The notes: generated by a model not told the origin, from the sequence alone. Positions 16,831 through 26,658 are shown, counted from the first letter of the stretch. The stretch is 64,000 nt of DNA from Sulfitobacter sp. M39 (GCF_021735935.1 NZ_WMDZ01000001.1:1550001-1614000); one strand, 5' to 3'. Made by a program: numbers and translations.

Positions 16831-17831
16831 ACTATGTTCTGGGACGACTGCTGACGTTCATCCCGACTTTCATCGGGGTGACGCTGATCTCCTTCGGGTT
16901 CATCCGCGCGCTGCCGGGCGACCCCATCCAAGTGATGGCGGGCGAGCGCGGCATCTCTGATGAACGCTATGCCCAACTGGCCAAACAATTCGGCTATGAC
17001 CAGCCGATCTATGTGCAATTCTGGGACTATCTGACCGGCGTGCTTCAGGGCGATTTGGGCAATAGCTTTGTCACCAAGCGCCCGGTGTTCGACGAGTTTT
17101 TCACCCTTTTCCCAGCCACGCTTGAGCTGGCGGTCTGCGCGATGATCTTTGCCATCGCCCTTGGCCTTCCGGCGGGGGTGATTGCGGCGGTGAACCGGGG
17201 CAAGTTCTTTGACCGGGCGCTGATGTCCACGGCGCTGGTGGGCTATTCGATGCCGATCTTCTGGTGGGCGCTGCTGCTGATCATTGTCTTTTCGGGCAAC
17301 CTGCAATGGACACCTGTGTCGGGGCGGATTGATCTGCTGTATTACTTCCCCAACCCCACCGGTTTTATGCTGATTGACAGTCTGGCGTCGGGTCAGAAGG
17401 GGGCGTTCCTGTCAGCGGTGCGCCATCTGGTTCTGCCAACGATCGTGCTGGGGACAATCCCGCTGGCCGTGATCGCACGCCAGACGCGGTCGGCCATGTT
17501 GGAGGTTCTGGGCGAGGATTACATCCGCACCGCCCGCGCCAAGGGGATGTCTCCGGGGCGGATCAACGGCATCCACGCCCTGCGCAACGCCCTGATCCCC
17601 GTGATCACCGTGATTGGTCTGTCGGTCGGCACATTGCTGGCCGGTGCGATCCTGACCGAAACCATCTTTAGCTGGCCGGGCATCGGCAAGTGGATGGTCG
17701 ATAGTATTTTCCGCCGCGATTACCCCGTGGTTCAGGGCGGGCTGCTGCTGATTGCTGTGATGGTGATGGTCGTGAACCTGACCGTCGACATGCTTTACGG
17801 CGTCATCAACCCCAAAATCAGAAAGCGATAA
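16824..17831 (+). CDS. dppB: Dipeptide ABC transporter permease DppB
   Basis: A 335-residue inner-membrane permease of the BPD transport family with six predicted helices. The N-terminus MLNYVLGRLLTFIPTFIGVTLISF is the DppB/OppB signature, followed by GDLGNSF and the EAA cytoplasmic loop (ARAKGMSPGRINGIHALRNALIP) that docks on the ATPases. Its ATG overlaps the peptidase stop region by seven bases, and dppC starts one base after its stop, so translation is coupled along the operon. Confidence 0.9.
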   Translation: MLNYVLGRLLTFIPTFIGVTLISFGFIRALPGDPIQVMAGERGISDERYAQLAKQFGYDQPIYVQFWDYLTGVLQGDLGNSFVTKRPVFDEFFTLFPATLELAVCAMIFAIALGLPAGVIAAVNRGKFFDRALMSTALVGYSMPIFWWALLLIIVFSGNLQWTPVSGRIDLLYYFPNPTGFMLIDSLASGQKGAFLSAVRHLVLPTIVLGTIPLAVIARQTRSAMLEVLGEDYIRTARAKGMSPGRINGIHALRNALIPVITVIGLSVGTLLAGAILTETIFSWPGIGKWMVDSIFRRDYPVVQGGLLLIAVMVMVVNLTVDMLYGVINPKIRKR

Positions 17832-17832
17832 C

Positions 17833-18738
17833 ATGGACGACGCACTCTCTGCCGAAGCCGCAATGGTCCAGGAACGTCCGGGCCGCTTGCGCGAATTCTG
17901 GTTCTACTTCCGCGAAAACCGCGGCGCTGTCATCGGGCTGTGGATCTTTGCGGTCTTTGCCTTTCTGGCCCTGTTCGGCCCCTGGGTCGCCCCCCATGAC
18001 GCGACAGAGCAATTCCGCGCCGCCACCCTACAGCCCCCCGCGTGGCAAGAGGGCGGCACCTGGACCCATATCCTGGGCACCGATCCGCTGGGGCGCGATA
18101 TGCTGTCACGTCTGATTGTGGGCGCGCGTTATTCCTTCTTTGTGGGTGTCGTCGTTGTCTCTATCGCGGCGACCGGCGGGATCATCATCGGGCTGATCGC
18201 GGGCTTTGCGCCCAAATGGGTCGATAGCATCATCATGCGTGTCATGGATATTGTGCTGGCGTTCCCGTCCTTGCTGCTGGCGTTGGTGCTGGTGGCGATC
18301 CTCGGGCCGTCGCTGACCAACGCGATGATCGCCATCGCGATTGTGTTGCAGCCTCACTATGTGCGCCTGACCCGCGCCAGCGTCATGTCAGAACGTCAAA
18401 AAGACTACGTGACCTCGGCCCGCGTGGCGGGGGCAGGGATCTTCCGGCTGATGTTTGTCACCGTGCTGCCCAACTGCCTTGCGCCGATCATCGTGCAGGC
18501 CGCGCTGTCATTCTCGACCGCGATCCTTGATGCGGCGGCCTTGGGCTTTCTGGGGATGGGGGCGCAGCCGCCCACACCTGAATGGGGCACCATGCTGGCC
18601 GAGGCACGCGAGTTCATCCTGCGCGCCTGGTGGGTCGTGACATTCCCCGGCGTGGCGATCCTTGTGACCGTGCTGGCGATCAACCTCATGGGTGACGGCC
18701 TGCGCGACGCGCTTGATCCGAAACTGAAACGGAGCTGA
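17833..18738 (+). CDS. dppC: Dipeptide ABC transporter permease DppC
   Basis: A 301-residue partner permease of DppB. It has the DppC-type N-terminal segment (FRENRGAVIGLWIFAVFAFLALFGPWVAPHD), the HILGTDPLGRDMLSRLIVGAR block and the EAA loop (YVTSARVAGAGIFRLMFVTVLPN). Six membrane helices are predicted. It starts immediately after dppB and is followed three bases later by dppD. Together DppB and DppC form the channel through the inner membrane. Confidence 0.9.
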   Translation: MDDALSAEAAMVQERPGRLREFWFYFRENRGAVIGLWIFAVFAFLALFGPWVAPHDATEQFRAATLQPPAWQEGGTWTHILGTDPLGRDMLSRLIVGARYSFFVGVVVVSIAATGGIIIGLIAGFAPKWVDSIIMRVMDIVLAFPSLLLALVLVAILGPSLTNAMIAIAIVLQPHYVRLTRASVMSERQKDYVTSARVAGAGIFRLMFVTVLPNCLAPIIVQAALSFSTAILDAAALGFLGMGAQPPTPEWGTMLAEAREFILRAWWVVTFPGVAILVTVLAINLMGDGLRDALDPKLKRS

Positions 18739-18741
18739 GCC

Positions 18742-19719
18742 ATGACACTTTTGCGTATCAGAAACCTAAGCGTTGATTTCGCCACGGCCTCGGGCAAGTT
18801 CCGGGCGGTGGACGGCGTCGATCAAGACGTGAACGAAAGCGAGATCCTCGCGATTGTGGGGGAAAGCGGGTCGGGTAAATCCGTATCGATGCTGGCGCTA
18901 ATGGGGCTGCTGCCCTGGACCGCCACCGTCACCGCGGACGAGCTGACCTTTGACGGGCACAACCTGCTGACGATGGACGCCAAGGCGCGCCGCAAGATCG
19001 TTGGCAATGATCTGGCGATGATCTTTCAGGAACCGATGTCATCGCTCAACCCCTGTTTCACCGTGGGCTGGCAAATCCGCGAGGCCCTGCGGGTGCATCT
19101 TGGCATGGGCCGCCGCGAGCGTCAGAAACGGGCGATTGAGCTGTTTGAACAGGTCGGCATCCCCGACCCCGAAAAGCGGCTGTCGGCATTTCCGCACCAG
19201 ATGTCGGGGGGTATGAACCAGCGCGTGATGATCGCCATGGCGATTGCCTGCAAGCCCAAGCTGCTGATTGCTGATGAACCCACCACGGCGCTGGATGTGA
19301 CCATCCAGGCGCAGATCCTTGATCTGCTCGCGTCCCTGCGCGAGGAAACGGGCATGGGGCTGGTGTTGATCACGCACGACATGGGCGTCGTTGCGGAAAC
19401 CGCCGAACGGGTCAGCGTGCAATATGCCGGCCAGAAGATCGAAGAGCAGCCGGTGATCCCGCTGTTTGACGCGCCGCACCACCCCTATACCTCGGCGCTG
19501 CTCGACGCGCTGCCAGAACGGGCGACGGAAAAGCGGCTGCCGACCATTCCGGGCGTGGTGCCGGGGCAATTCGACCGCCCCGCAGGATGCCTGTTTTCGC
19601 CACGCTGCAAATTCGCCAACGCCAAATGCAAGTCCGAAGCGCCGCCCGCCTTGGGCCCTGATCTGGGCTATGCGCGTTGTTTCTACCCCTTGAACACAGA
19701 CGAAAGGGTCGCATCATGA
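18742..19719 (+). CDS. dppD: Dipeptide ABC transporter ATP-binding protein DppD
   Basis: A 325-residue ATPase. Walker A is [10 protein letters not shown], the Q-loop follows in [12 protein letters not shown], the signature is a degenerate-looking but usual MSGGMNQR, Walker B is [12 protein letters not shown], and the switch His is in LITHDMG. The C-terminal OppD/DppD extension carries [17 protein letters not shown], the cysteine cluster associated with a [4Fe-4S] cluster in this subfamily. Its stop overlaps the dppF start (ATGA). Confidence 0.92.
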   Translation: MTLLRIRNLSVDFATASGKFRAVDGVDQDVNESEILAIVGESGSGKSVSMLALMGLLPWTATVTADELTFDGHNLLTMDAKARRKIVGNDLAMIFQEPMSSLNPCFTVGWQIREALRVHLGMGRRERQKRAIELFEQVGIPDPEKRLSAFPHQMSGGMNQRVMIAMAIACKPKLLIADEPTTALDVTIQAQILDLLASLREETGMGLVLITHDMGVVAETAERVSVQYAGQKIEEQPVIPLFDAPHHPYTSALLDALPERATEKRLPTIPGVVPGQFDRPAGCLFSPRCKFANAKCKSEAPPALGPDLGYARCFYPLNTDERVAS

Positions 19720-20687
19720 CCGCACCTGTGATGACTGCAACGGCGCTAGAGCGTCACTATGAAGTCGGCGGCGGGCTGTTTCGCAAGCCGCGCACGCTCA
19801 AGGCCGTCGGCGGGCTCGATTTCGCGCTGTATCCCGGCAAGACGCTGGCCGTTGTAGGCGAAAGCGGCTGCGGGAAATCGACGCTCGCGCGGATGGTCAC
19901 GATGATCGAGGACCCGACCGCCGGATCGCTGACACTGGATGGCAAACCCGTGGTGCGCGAAGACTGGGCATCGCTGCGCAAATCGGTGCAGATCGTGTTC
20001 CAAGATCCCTATGGCTCGCTCAACCCGCGCCAGCGGATCGGCGCGATCCTCGAGGAACCTCTCAAGATCAACCGCCCCGACATGAGCAGCAAGGAGCGTA
20101 CCGCCAAAGCGCGCGAGATGCTGGGGTTGGTGGGGTTGCGGCCTGAGCATTTTGACCGCTATCCGCACATGTTTTCCGGCGGGCAACGCCAGCGGATCGC
20201 GATTGCGCGGGCGTTGATGCTGGACCCCAAAGTGCTGGTGCTGGACGAGCCTGTGTCCGCGCTGGACCTGTCGATCCAAAGCTCGGTGCTGAACCTGTTG
20301 GTCGATTTGCAGGAACGTCTGCAACTGGCCTATCTGTTCATCTCCCATGACCTGAGCGTTGTGCGTCACGTGGCGGATGAGGTGATCGTGATGTATCTGG
20401 GGCGCGCGGTTGAACGTGGCAGCCGCGATGATGTGTTCACCGCGCCGTTCCACCCCTATGCCAAGGCGCTGCTGTCGGCGACGCCCCAAGCGGACCCACG
20501 CGGCGCGAAAGAGCGGATCAAGCTGCAAGGCGAACTGCCATCGCCACTGGCGATCCCCGATGGCTGCCCCTTTGCGCCACGGTGCTGGAAAGTGCGCGAC
20601 AAATGCCGCGCCATGCGGCCCGAACTGCCGCAGGGGCATCATGCCGCGGCGTGCTTCTTTCCTGAAAATGGCGGCACCCCGGCCTAG
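19716..20687 (+). CDS. dppF: Dipeptide ABC transporter ATP-binding protein DppF
   Basis: A 323-residue partner of DppD. Walker A is GESGCGKST, the Q-loop region VFQDPYGSLNPRQRIG, the signature FSGGQRQRIAIARAL, Walker B LVLDEPVSALD and the switch His in FISHDLSVV. The C-terminus carries the second cysteine-rich segment (CPFAPRCWKVRDKC). Start ATG 19716 overlaps the dppD stop. It is the last gene of the operon; a GC-rich hairpin straddles its stop codon. Confidence 0.92.
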   Translation: MTAPVMTATALERHYEVGGGLFRKPRTLKAVGGLDFALYPGKTLAVVGESGCGKSTLARMVTMIEDPTAGSLTLDGKPVVREDWASLRKSVQIVFQDPYGSLNPRQRIGAILEEPLKINRPDMSSKERTAKAREMLGLVGLRPEHFDRYPHMFSGGQRQRIAIARALMLDPKVLVLDEPVSALDLSIQSSVLNLLVDLQERLQLAYLFISHDLSVVRHVADEVIVMYLGRAVERGSRDDVFTAPFHPYAKALLSATPQADPRGAKERIKLQGELPSPLAIPDGCPFAPRCWKVRDKCRAMRPELPQGHHAAACFFPENGGTPA

Positions 20688-20695
20688 GGCCGGGG
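20677..20695 (+). terminator. Hairpin over the dppF stop codon
   Basis: A perfect CCCCGGCC-TAG-GGCCGGGG stem-loop, with the dppF stop in the loop, followed by GCTTCCCCTC. A strong stem without a T-tract; termination here is likely but not certain. Confidence 0.5.
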
Positions 20696-20724
20696 GCTTC
20701 CCCTCTTATCTCGCGCGCGTCAGA

Positions 20725-21612
20725 TCAACTCGCGCTTGCGTCGGCGCAAAGCCGTAGCCCGGCGCGTATATGGTCCCGCCGCGAGACGTGGCTGGCCGTC
20801 AGACCCTGGGCGGCAAGCCCGCGTGTATAAAGCGGGGCGAGGGGGCTGTCGGATAAGATGACCACCTCGCGGCCCAGCCAATAGGCGCGGGCACCGGCCA
20901 GCTCTAGGCCGATCAGCAAGCCCATCAGCCGTGACCAGCCTGCGTCCGTCGTGGGCCCGTTGATTGTGGCTTGTGCCGAAATCTCGGCCAGCGCGGTGGC
21001 AAAGATTTGCGGGCGGGCCATGACATCATTCACGGCGGCGTCGAAAGTATTCCCATCCAACGCACCACCGGCAACCGCCTTTGATAGCGGGGCTGTCGCG
21101 GACAACTGCGCGGCCATCATGGGGGTGAGAAAACTTTGAAAACTGACGACCTCGCGGGCGCTGATGTGGACCCATGTGGACTGCGCATCAAGGCAACAGA
21201 TCACCCCGTCAAACTCGGGCGCTGCCTGAAGGTAGCCCGCAATCGCCGTCTCGGCCCCTTGCATGATCTGCGGGGGGCTGGCCTGTTTCAAGCCGGGCAC
21301 CGCGCGCAGCTCTAGCCGGGGGTCATCAGCCTCTAGTGCGAGCACCCCGCCCAAGGGCTCTGCCGGAACGGGGCGCAGGCTGCTGGCGGGCAGGGCAGGC
21401 AGCCCCGCGACGATCACCGGCAAACGCTGTTGGTCCGACAGATAGGGCGACAGTAAATCCGTAAGTGCCGCGACAAAGCCGTCTTCCGCGGGCAAGGCAG
21501 CGACTGGCCCGTCGGCCTGCGCCAGCACATCGCCGCGAGGATCATGCACCCACAGATGCATATGCCCATCCGCGACATCGACCCCGATCCACGCGGGGCT
21601 TGCGCCGCTCAC
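20725..21612 (-). CDS. DgoK-family (2-keto-3-deoxygalactonate kinase-like) protein, divergent
   Basis: A 295-residue protein resembling DgoK sugar-acid kinases of the ASKHA superfamily: VVSFQSFLTPMMAAQL, PGLKQASPPQIMQGAETAIAGYL and the C-terminal LMGLLIGLELAGARAYWLG...SPLAPLYTRGL blocks align. The N-terminal phosphate loop, normally DWGT(S/T)xxR, reads VDVADGHMHLW, and the later GTHxKW motif reads DAQSTWV, so the usual nucleotide contacts are altered. No DgoA aldolase or sugar-acid dehydratase is adjacent. It may be a pseudo-kinase or a kinase with changed substrate. It is convergent with dppF and divergent from choX. Confidence 0.7.
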   Translation of the reverse strand: MSGASPAWIGVDVADGHMHLWVHDPRGDVLAQADGPVAALPAEDGFVAALTDLLSPYLSDQQRLPVIVAGLPALPASSLRPVPAEPLGGVLALEADDPRLELRAVPGLKQASPPQIMQGAETAIAGYLQAAPEFDGVICCLDAQSTWVHISAREVVSFQSFLTPMMAAQLSATAPLSKAVAGGALDGNTFDAAVNDVMARPQIFATALAEISAQATINGPTTDAGWSRLMGLLIGLELAGARAYWLGREVVILSDSPLAPLYTRGLAAQGLTASHVSRRDHIRAGLRLCADASAS

Positions 21613-21784
21613 GCGCGGGGGCCTGATAAGATAGTGCTGGGGAAATGGCGTGTGCCGATCATGGGGTGTCTCCTTGCCTGTGCCGCAGCTTGCCGCGCGG
21701 TCGTGTAGAAATCGGGTTGCATCAAAGGGCGCAATCGCGCTCTATTGCGCGATCAACAATAAACATAACGGGAGTTCCTCTGCC

Positions 21785-22708
21785 ATGAAAGTTCTTGCAG
21801 CAACCACCGCGCTTACCCTGTCCCTTGCCAGCAGCCTTGCTGCCGCAAGCTGTGACGAGATCACCTTTTCCGACGTAGGTTGGACCGACATCACCGCGAC
21901 CACTGCCGCGACCACCGTCGTGCTGGACGCCTTGGGCTATGAAACAGACGTTAAAATCCTTTCCGTTCCAGTGACCTACACGTCTATGGCCGCGGGCGAC
22001 GTGGATGTGTTTCTTGGCAACTGGATGCCCACGATGGAGGCGGACATCGCCCCCTACCGCGAGGATGGCAGCGTTGACACAGTGCGCGCGAACCTGACTG
22101 GTGCGAAATACACGCTGGCCGTGAATAAAGCCGCCGCTGACATGGGGATCAAGAATTTTGCCGACATCGCCGCCAATGCAGACGCGCTGGACGGTCAGAT
22201 CTATGGCATCGAGCCGGGCAATGACGGCAACCGCCTGATCCAGTCGATGATCGACGACAACGCCTTTGATCTGGCCGAGTTCGAGGTCAAGGAATCCTCG
22301 GAGCAGGGGATGCTGGCACAGGTCAAACGCCTGTCCGCCAAGGGCGAGCCTATCGTCTTCCTTGGTTGGGAACCGCACCCGATGAACGCGAACTTTGATC
22401 TTACCTATCTGGAAGGCGGGGACGATTTCTTTGGCCCCGATCTGGGCGGTGCGACCGTGCACACAAACACCCGCGCCGGTTTTGTCGAGGAATGCCCCAA
22501 CGTGGGCAAGCTGCTGACCAATCTGGAATTCACCCTCGCTATGGAGAACGAGATCATGGGGGCCATTCTGGATGACGGCGAAGAGCCCCGCGATGCGGCG
22601 ACAGCCTGGATCAAGGCGAACCCTGATGTGCTCGACACATGGCTGGACGGCGTGACCACCGTGGACGGTGGCGACGCGATGGCGGCCGCCAAGGCCATCG
22701 TCGAGTAA
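21785..22708 (+). CDS. choX: Choline ABC transporter, periplasmic binding protein
   Basis: A 307-residue OpuAC/ChoX-type binding protein. Residues 1-20 form a signal peptide (ATTALTLSLASSLAAA), followed by the ChoX opening SCDEITFSDVGWTDITATTA. Typical blocks are VPVTYTSMAAGDVDVFLGNWMP, the IEPGNDGNRLIQSMI hinge and VFLGWEPHPMN. Aromatic residues such as those in FLGNW and LGWEPHPMN would cage the quaternary amine. Start ATG 21785 was chosen because it opens the signal peptide. It is followed by a hairpin and then choWV, the order seen in Sinorhizobium. Imported choline feeds glycine betaine synthesis or catabolism. Confidence 0.9.
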   Translation: MKVLAATTALTLSLASSLAAASCDEITFSDVGWTDITATTAATTVVLDALGYETDVKILSVPVTYTSMAAGDVDVFLGNWMPTMEADIAPYREDGSVDTVRANLTGAKYTLAVNKAAADMGIKNFADIAANADALDGQIYGIEPGNDGNRLIQSMIDDNAFDLAEFEVKESSEQGMLAQVKRLSAKGEPIVFLGWEPHPMNANFDLTYLEGGDDFFGPDLGGATVHTNTRAGFVEECPNVGKLLTNLEFTLAMENEIMGAILDDGEEPRDAATAWIKANPDVLDTWLDGVTTVDGGDAMAAAKAIVE

Positions 22709-22725
22709 TCCACCCTTAGGATGTG

Positions 22726-22756
22726 AAAAGGGCCTGCCATCGGGCGGGCCCTTTTT
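22726..22756 (+). terminator. Terminator/attenuator between choX and choW
   Basis: AAAAGGGCCTGCC pairs with GGCGGGCCCTTTT (one mismatch), followed by T residues. Partial termination would give more ChoX than ChoW and ChoV. Confidence 0.75.
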
Positions 22757-22792
22757 GCTATCATCGCATGATACCAGCCTCCGGAGGTTCCC

Positions 22793-23626
22793 ATGAACTG
22801 GCTCACCGATAACAAGATCCCGATTGATGACGCCGCAGAGGCAGTTTTTGATTGGCTGCTGGTCAACGCCGGTTGGCTGTTCGACGGGCTGGCCGTCGCG
22901 ATGGAGTGGTTGATTGACGCGATCCTCTGGGTGCTGCAAACGCCGCACCCGCTGATCATCATCGCTGTCTTTGGCGTGTTCACCTGGGCGATCCAGCGCA
23001 ACTGGAAAACCCCGCTGCTGATCGTGCTGGGGTTCCTGTTCATCCTCAATCAGGATTACTGGGAAGAAACCACCGAAAGCCTGACGCTGGTGCTGTCGGC
23101 CTGTGTGGTTTGCATGGGCGTCGGCGTTCCCATCGGCATCGCCGCGGCGCACCGCCCGCGCATGTACCGCTATATGGCACCAGTGCTGGATCTGATGCAG
23201 ACGCTGCCCACCTTCGTCTATCTTATTCCCGCGATTGTCTTTTTCGGCATCGGCATGGTGCCGGGGCTGATCGCGACGGTGATCTTTGTCCTGCCCGCGC
23301 CGATCCGGCTGACGCAGCTTGGTATCGCCTCCACCCCGAAGGCGCTGCTTGAGGCCGCGCAGGCCTTTGGCGCGAAGCCCAGCCAGACGCTGTGGAAGAT
23401 CGAACTGCCCTATGCGCTGCCGCAGATCATGACCGGTCTGAACCAGACGATCATGCTGTCGCTGTCGATGGTGGTGATCGCAGCGCTCGTGGGGGCTGAT
23501 GGCCTTGGCGTGCCGGTGGTGCGCGCGCTTAATCAGGTGAACACGGGGCTTGGCTTTGAATCGGGGCTGATCATCGTCGTGGTCGCCATCATGCTGGACC
23601 GGATGCTACGGGTGACACGAAAATGA
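22793..23626 (+). CDS. choW: Choline ABC transporter permease
   Basis: A 277-residue ProW/OpuAB-type permease. The N-terminal amphipathic part (MNWLTDNKIPIDDAAEAVFDWLL) is characteristic, followed by about six membrane helices and the EAA loop (LLEAAQAFGAKPSQTLWKIELPYALPQI). LDLMQTLPTFVYLIPAI is a strongly conserved family segment. The start follows a GGAGG-like site after the choX terminator; the stop overlaps the choV start (ATGA). Confidence 0.9.
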   Translation: MNWLTDNKIPIDDAAEAVFDWLLVNAGWLFDGLAVAMEWLIDAILWVLQTPHPLIIIAVFGVFTWAIQRNWKTPLLIVLGFLFILNQDYWEETTESLTLVLSACVVCMGVGVPIGIAAAHRPRMYRYMAPVLDLMQTLPTFVYLIPAIVFFGIGMVPGLIATVIFVLPAPIRLTQLGIASTPKALLEAAQAFGAKPSQTLWKIELPYALPQIMTGLNQTIMLSLSMVVIAALVGADGLGVPVVRALNQVNTGLGFESGLIIVVVAIMLDRMLRVTRK

Positions 23627-24663
23627 GCGATCAAATGACCAACCCCGCAAACGCCGTCGAATTCGACAATGTGTCCATCGTCTTTGGCCCGAAACCGGCC
23701 AAGGCGCTGCCCTTGATGGATGCTGGACAAGACCGTGCCGAAATCGAGGCCGAGACAGGGCAGATCCTCGGGGTGCATAACTGCACGCTTGACGTCAAAC
23801 AGGGCGAGATCCTTGTGCTGATGGGCTTGTCCGGCTCGGGCAAATCCACCTTGCTGCGCGCGGTCAACGGGTTGAACCCGTTGGTGCGTGGATCGGTGCG
23901 GGTGCATGATGGCGACTGGAGCTGTGACGTCACCGCCAGCTCTGCCGCGGATCTGCGCCGCGTGCGCCGCGAATGTGTGTCGATGGTGTTCCAGCAGTTC
24001 GGATTGCTGCCGTGGCGCACGGTGCGCGACAACGTGGCCCTTGGGCTGGAACTGGCCGATGTCCCCAAACGCGAACGGCTTGAACGGGCAGAGGCGCAGC
24101 TTAGGCTCGTCGGTCTGGCCGATTGGGCCGGCCGCAAGGTCAGCGAGCTGTCGGGCGGGATGCAGCAACGTGTGGGGCTGGCCCGCGCCTTTGCCACCGA
24201 AGCCCCGATTCTGCTGATGGACGAGCCTTTCTCGGCCCTTGATCCGCTGATCCGCACCCGGCTGCAGGACGAGCTGCTTGATCTGCAACGCGAGTTGAAA
24301 CGCACGATCATCTTCGTGAGTCACGATCTGGACGAAGCCTTCAAGCTGGGCGGGCGTATCGCGATTATGGAGGGCGGGCGCATCGTGCAATGCGGCACCC
24401 CGCGCGAGATTTTTTCGAACCCCGCGTCGGACTATGTGGCGGAATTCGTGGCCAATATGAACCCGCTTGGCGTGCTGACTGCCCGCGATGTGATGGGCCC
24501 GCCCGCCGCGACATCGGACGGGGCCGTCGCCGCCGAGACGCCGGTGGCCGAGCTGATTGGCAAGATCGGCGGTGATGCGCAGGCGATCCCCGTGGTCGAG
24601 GACGGAGAGACGATCGGCACCGTGACCGCAGGCAGTATCGTATCGCGCTTGCAGTCCGAATGA
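23623..24663 (+). CDS. choV: Choline ABC transporter ATP-binding protein
   Basis: A 346-residue ProV/OpuAA-type ATPase. Walker A is GLSGSGKSTLL, the Q-loop VFQQFGLLPWRTV (the LPWRTV is typical of betaine/choline ATPases), the signature LSGGMQQRVGLARA, Walker B ILLMDEPFSALDP and the switch His FVSHDLDEA. The C-terminal 75 residues form a single CBS-like module (TARDVMGPPA, IPVVEDGETIGTVT) that in relatives senses ionic strength. It overlaps choW by four bases and ends the operon. Confidence 0.9.
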   Translation: MSDQMTNPANAVEFDNVSIVFGPKPAKALPLMDAGQDRAEIEAETGQILGVHNCTLDVKQGEILVLMGLSGSGKSTLLRAVNGLNPLVRGSVRVHDGDWSCDVTASSAADLRRVRRECVSMVFQQFGLLPWRTVRDNVALGLELADVPKRERLERAEAQLRLVGLADWAGRKVSELSGGMQQRVGLARAFATEAPILLMDEPFSALDPLIRTRLQDELLDLQRELKRTIIFVSHDLDEAFKLGGRIAIMEGGRIVQCGTPREIFSNPASDYVAEFVANMNPLGVLTARDVMGPPAATSDGAVAAETPVAELIGKIGGDAQAIPVVEDGETIGTVTAGSIVSRLQSE

Positions 24664-24732
24664 TGCTTTGACCTCAGGCACTTGGCGGGTCATCACTGCG
24701 CCACAGGACCGCGCAGCGCAGGGGATGACAGG

Positions 24733-25674
24733 ATGACGGATCAGGAAAGCTCGGGCCGCGAAAGCAATGCGCTTGGCGTGGCGGGTGTGCTTTTTGCGGG
24801 CATCGTCTGGGGCACCACCGGCACCGCCGCGACCTTTGCCCCTGACGTGAGTGCTGCGGCGATCGGTGCCGCGGCGATGGGGATCGGCGGCATCGGGCAG
24901 GCGCTGCTGGCGCTGCGGGGCATCGCCCATGCGCGTGCGCAGCTTTGGCAGCAGCGTGGGTTGCTGCTGCTGGGGGCCTTGGCGGTGATGATCTATCCGC
25001 TGGCGTTCTATGGCTCCATGCGGTTGGCGGGGGTGACCATCGGGACCGTCGTCACCATCGGCACCGCGCCCCTGTTTGCCGCGCTGATCGAGTATGTGAT
25101 GGAGCGTTCCTTGCTGACCCTCCGGTGGAGCCTTGGCGCGCTGGCGGGCGTGGCGGGCATGGTGCTGATCTGTCTGGCCGAGGGCGGGCATGGGGCCGCG
25201 GGGGGCGTCAATGTGCCGCTGGGGGTCGTGCTGGGTCTGCTCGGCGGGTTTACCTATGCGCTTTATAGCTGGACGGCGCGCGCGATGATGCTGCGCGGCC
25301 TGCGGTCGTCGGTAGCCATGGGGGCGACCTTTGGACTGGGCGGGCTGATGTTGATGCCGGTGCTGCTGGCGACCGGCGGCCCGCTGCTGGCTTCGTGGGG
25401 CAATGCGGCGGTCGGGCTTTATATGGCGTTTGTGCCGATGTTTCTGGGCTATATCTGTTTCGGCTACGGGCTGTCGCGGGTGCGGGCGAGTACGGCCACG
25501 ACCCTGACGCTGATCGAGCCGGTGGTCGCAGCACTGCTGGCCGTTGTCGTGGTGGGCGAACGCTTGCCCCCCCTTGGCTGGGCCGGCGTGGGGCTGGTTG
25601 TGCTTTGCCTGTTGGTGCTGACCGTACCGACGGGGCGGGGCGCGCAGCCAGTGGCCCCGATCCCGCCCAAGTAG
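24733..25674 (+). CDS. DMT-family (EamA) transporter
   Basis: A 313-residue protein with ten predicted helices and two EamA repeats (LGVAGVLFAGIVWGTTGTAATF opens repeat 1; VPLGVVLGLLGGFTYALYSWTAR opens repeat 2). The WGTTGT and TATTLTLIEPVVAALLAVVVVGERL motifs are usual for RhaT/EamA exporters. Start at ATG 24733 (MTDQESS) is preferred over an upstream TTG-type extension because of the site GACAGG and membrane topology. It sits 69 bases after choV; whether it belongs to that operon is unclear. Substrate unknown. Confidence 0.82.
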   Translation: MTDQESSGRESNALGVAGVLFAGIVWGTTGTAATFAPDVSAAAIGAAAMGIGGIGQALLALRGIAHARAQLWQQRGLLLLGALAVMIYPLAFYGSMRLAGVTIGTVVTIGTAPLFAALIEYVMERSLLTLRWSLGALAGVAGMVLICLAEGGHGAAGGVNVPLGVVLGLLGGFTYALYSWTARAMMLRGLRSSVAMGATFGLGGLMLMPVLLATGGPLLASWGNAAVGLYMAFVPMFLGYICFGYGLSRVRASTATTLTLIEPVVAALLAVVVVGERLPPLGWAGVGLVVLCLLVLTVPTGRGAQPVAPIPPK

Positions 25675-25830
25675 TATCAGATCGGCCTGACGCTGCGACA
25701 TGGGTAAAATTCTTGCGCTTTTGCTACCTATATCACGGCGTTTTAGTCTAGAAGCGTCGCCAAGCCGCCCCATGCCCCGCCATGGCCCGATAGATTGCAA
25801 TGACGACCTTACCAAAAAGGACCGCCACAG

Positions 25831-26658
25831 ATGAGCGCCACAGCCCGTAAGACCGCCCCCATGCCGACGGATATTCTGGCCCGCAAAGGGGGGGCTCCGC
25901 TGGTGAGCCTGACCGCCTATACCACGCCGATGGCGCAAGTGATGGATGGCATCTGCGATTTCGTGCTTGTGGGCGATTCAGTGGGGATGGTGCTGCACGG
26001 GCTGCCCTCGACGCTGGACGTCACGATGGAGATGATGATCCTGCATGGTCAAGCGGTTCGGCGCGGGCTGACCCAGTCGATGCTGGTGATCGATATGCCC
26101 TTCGGCAGCTACGAGCAAAGCCCGGCCCAAGCCTTTGAGAACGCGGCACGCTTGATGCGCGAAACCGGCGCCGGTGCGGTCAAGCTTGAAGGGGGGGAGG
26201 TGATGGAAGACACCATCGCCTTCCTGACCAAACGCGGCATTCCGGTGATGGCGCATATCGGCCTGACGCCGCAGTCGATCCACACGCTTGGCGGGTACAA
26301 GGTGCAGGGGCGCGGTGCGGCAGCCACGCAGCTGATGGCCGACGCGCAGGCGGTGACGCGGGCAGGGGCCTTTGCCGTGGTGCTTGAGAAAGTGCCGCAG
26401 GCTTTGGCGGACCAGATCACTGAAACGGTCGCCATTCCCACCATCGGCATCGGTGCGTCAGCACAATGCGACGGGCAAATTCTGGTGGTCGATGACATGC
26501 TGGGGCTGTTCACCGCCTTCAAGGCGAAATTCGTAAAACGCTATGCCCATCTGGGCGATGACGCAAAGGCTGCGGTGCAGGCCTATGCCGATGAGGTCAC
26601 GGCGCGATCCTTCCCCGGACCCGAGCATGTATTTTCTGACGAGGTTTCCAAAACATGA
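25831..26658 (+). CDS. panB: 3-methyl-2-oxobutanoate hydroxymethyltransferase
   Basis: A 275-residue ketopantoate hydroxymethyltransferase, first committed step of pantothenate synthesis. Conserved blocks are [26 protein letters not shown] (Mg-binding Asp), [39 protein letters not shown] and the catalytic-Glu region [11 protein letters not shown], then [21 protein letters not shown]. Length is normal. Its stop overlaps the panC start (ATGA), so both steps are translated together. Confidence 0.95.
   Translation: MSATARKTAPMPTDILARKGGAPLVSLTAYTTPMAQVMDGICDFVLVGDSVGMVLHGLPSTLDVTMEMMILHGQAVRRGLTQSMLVIDMPFGSYEQSPAQAFENAARLMRETGAGAVKLEGGEVMEDTIAFLTKRGIPVMAHIGLTPQSIHTLGGYKVQGRGAAATQLMADAQAVTRAGAFAVVLEKVPQALADQITETVAIPTIGIGASAQCDGQILVVDDMLGLFTAFKAKFVKRYAHLGDDAKAAVQAYADEVTARSFPGPEHVFSDEVSKT

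Noticed and set aside
23533..25938. 801-codon open frame on the minus strand
   Set aside because: It runs antisense across choW, choV and the DMT gene, whose products have clear family motifs. The translation is His/Arg/Gln-rich without domains.
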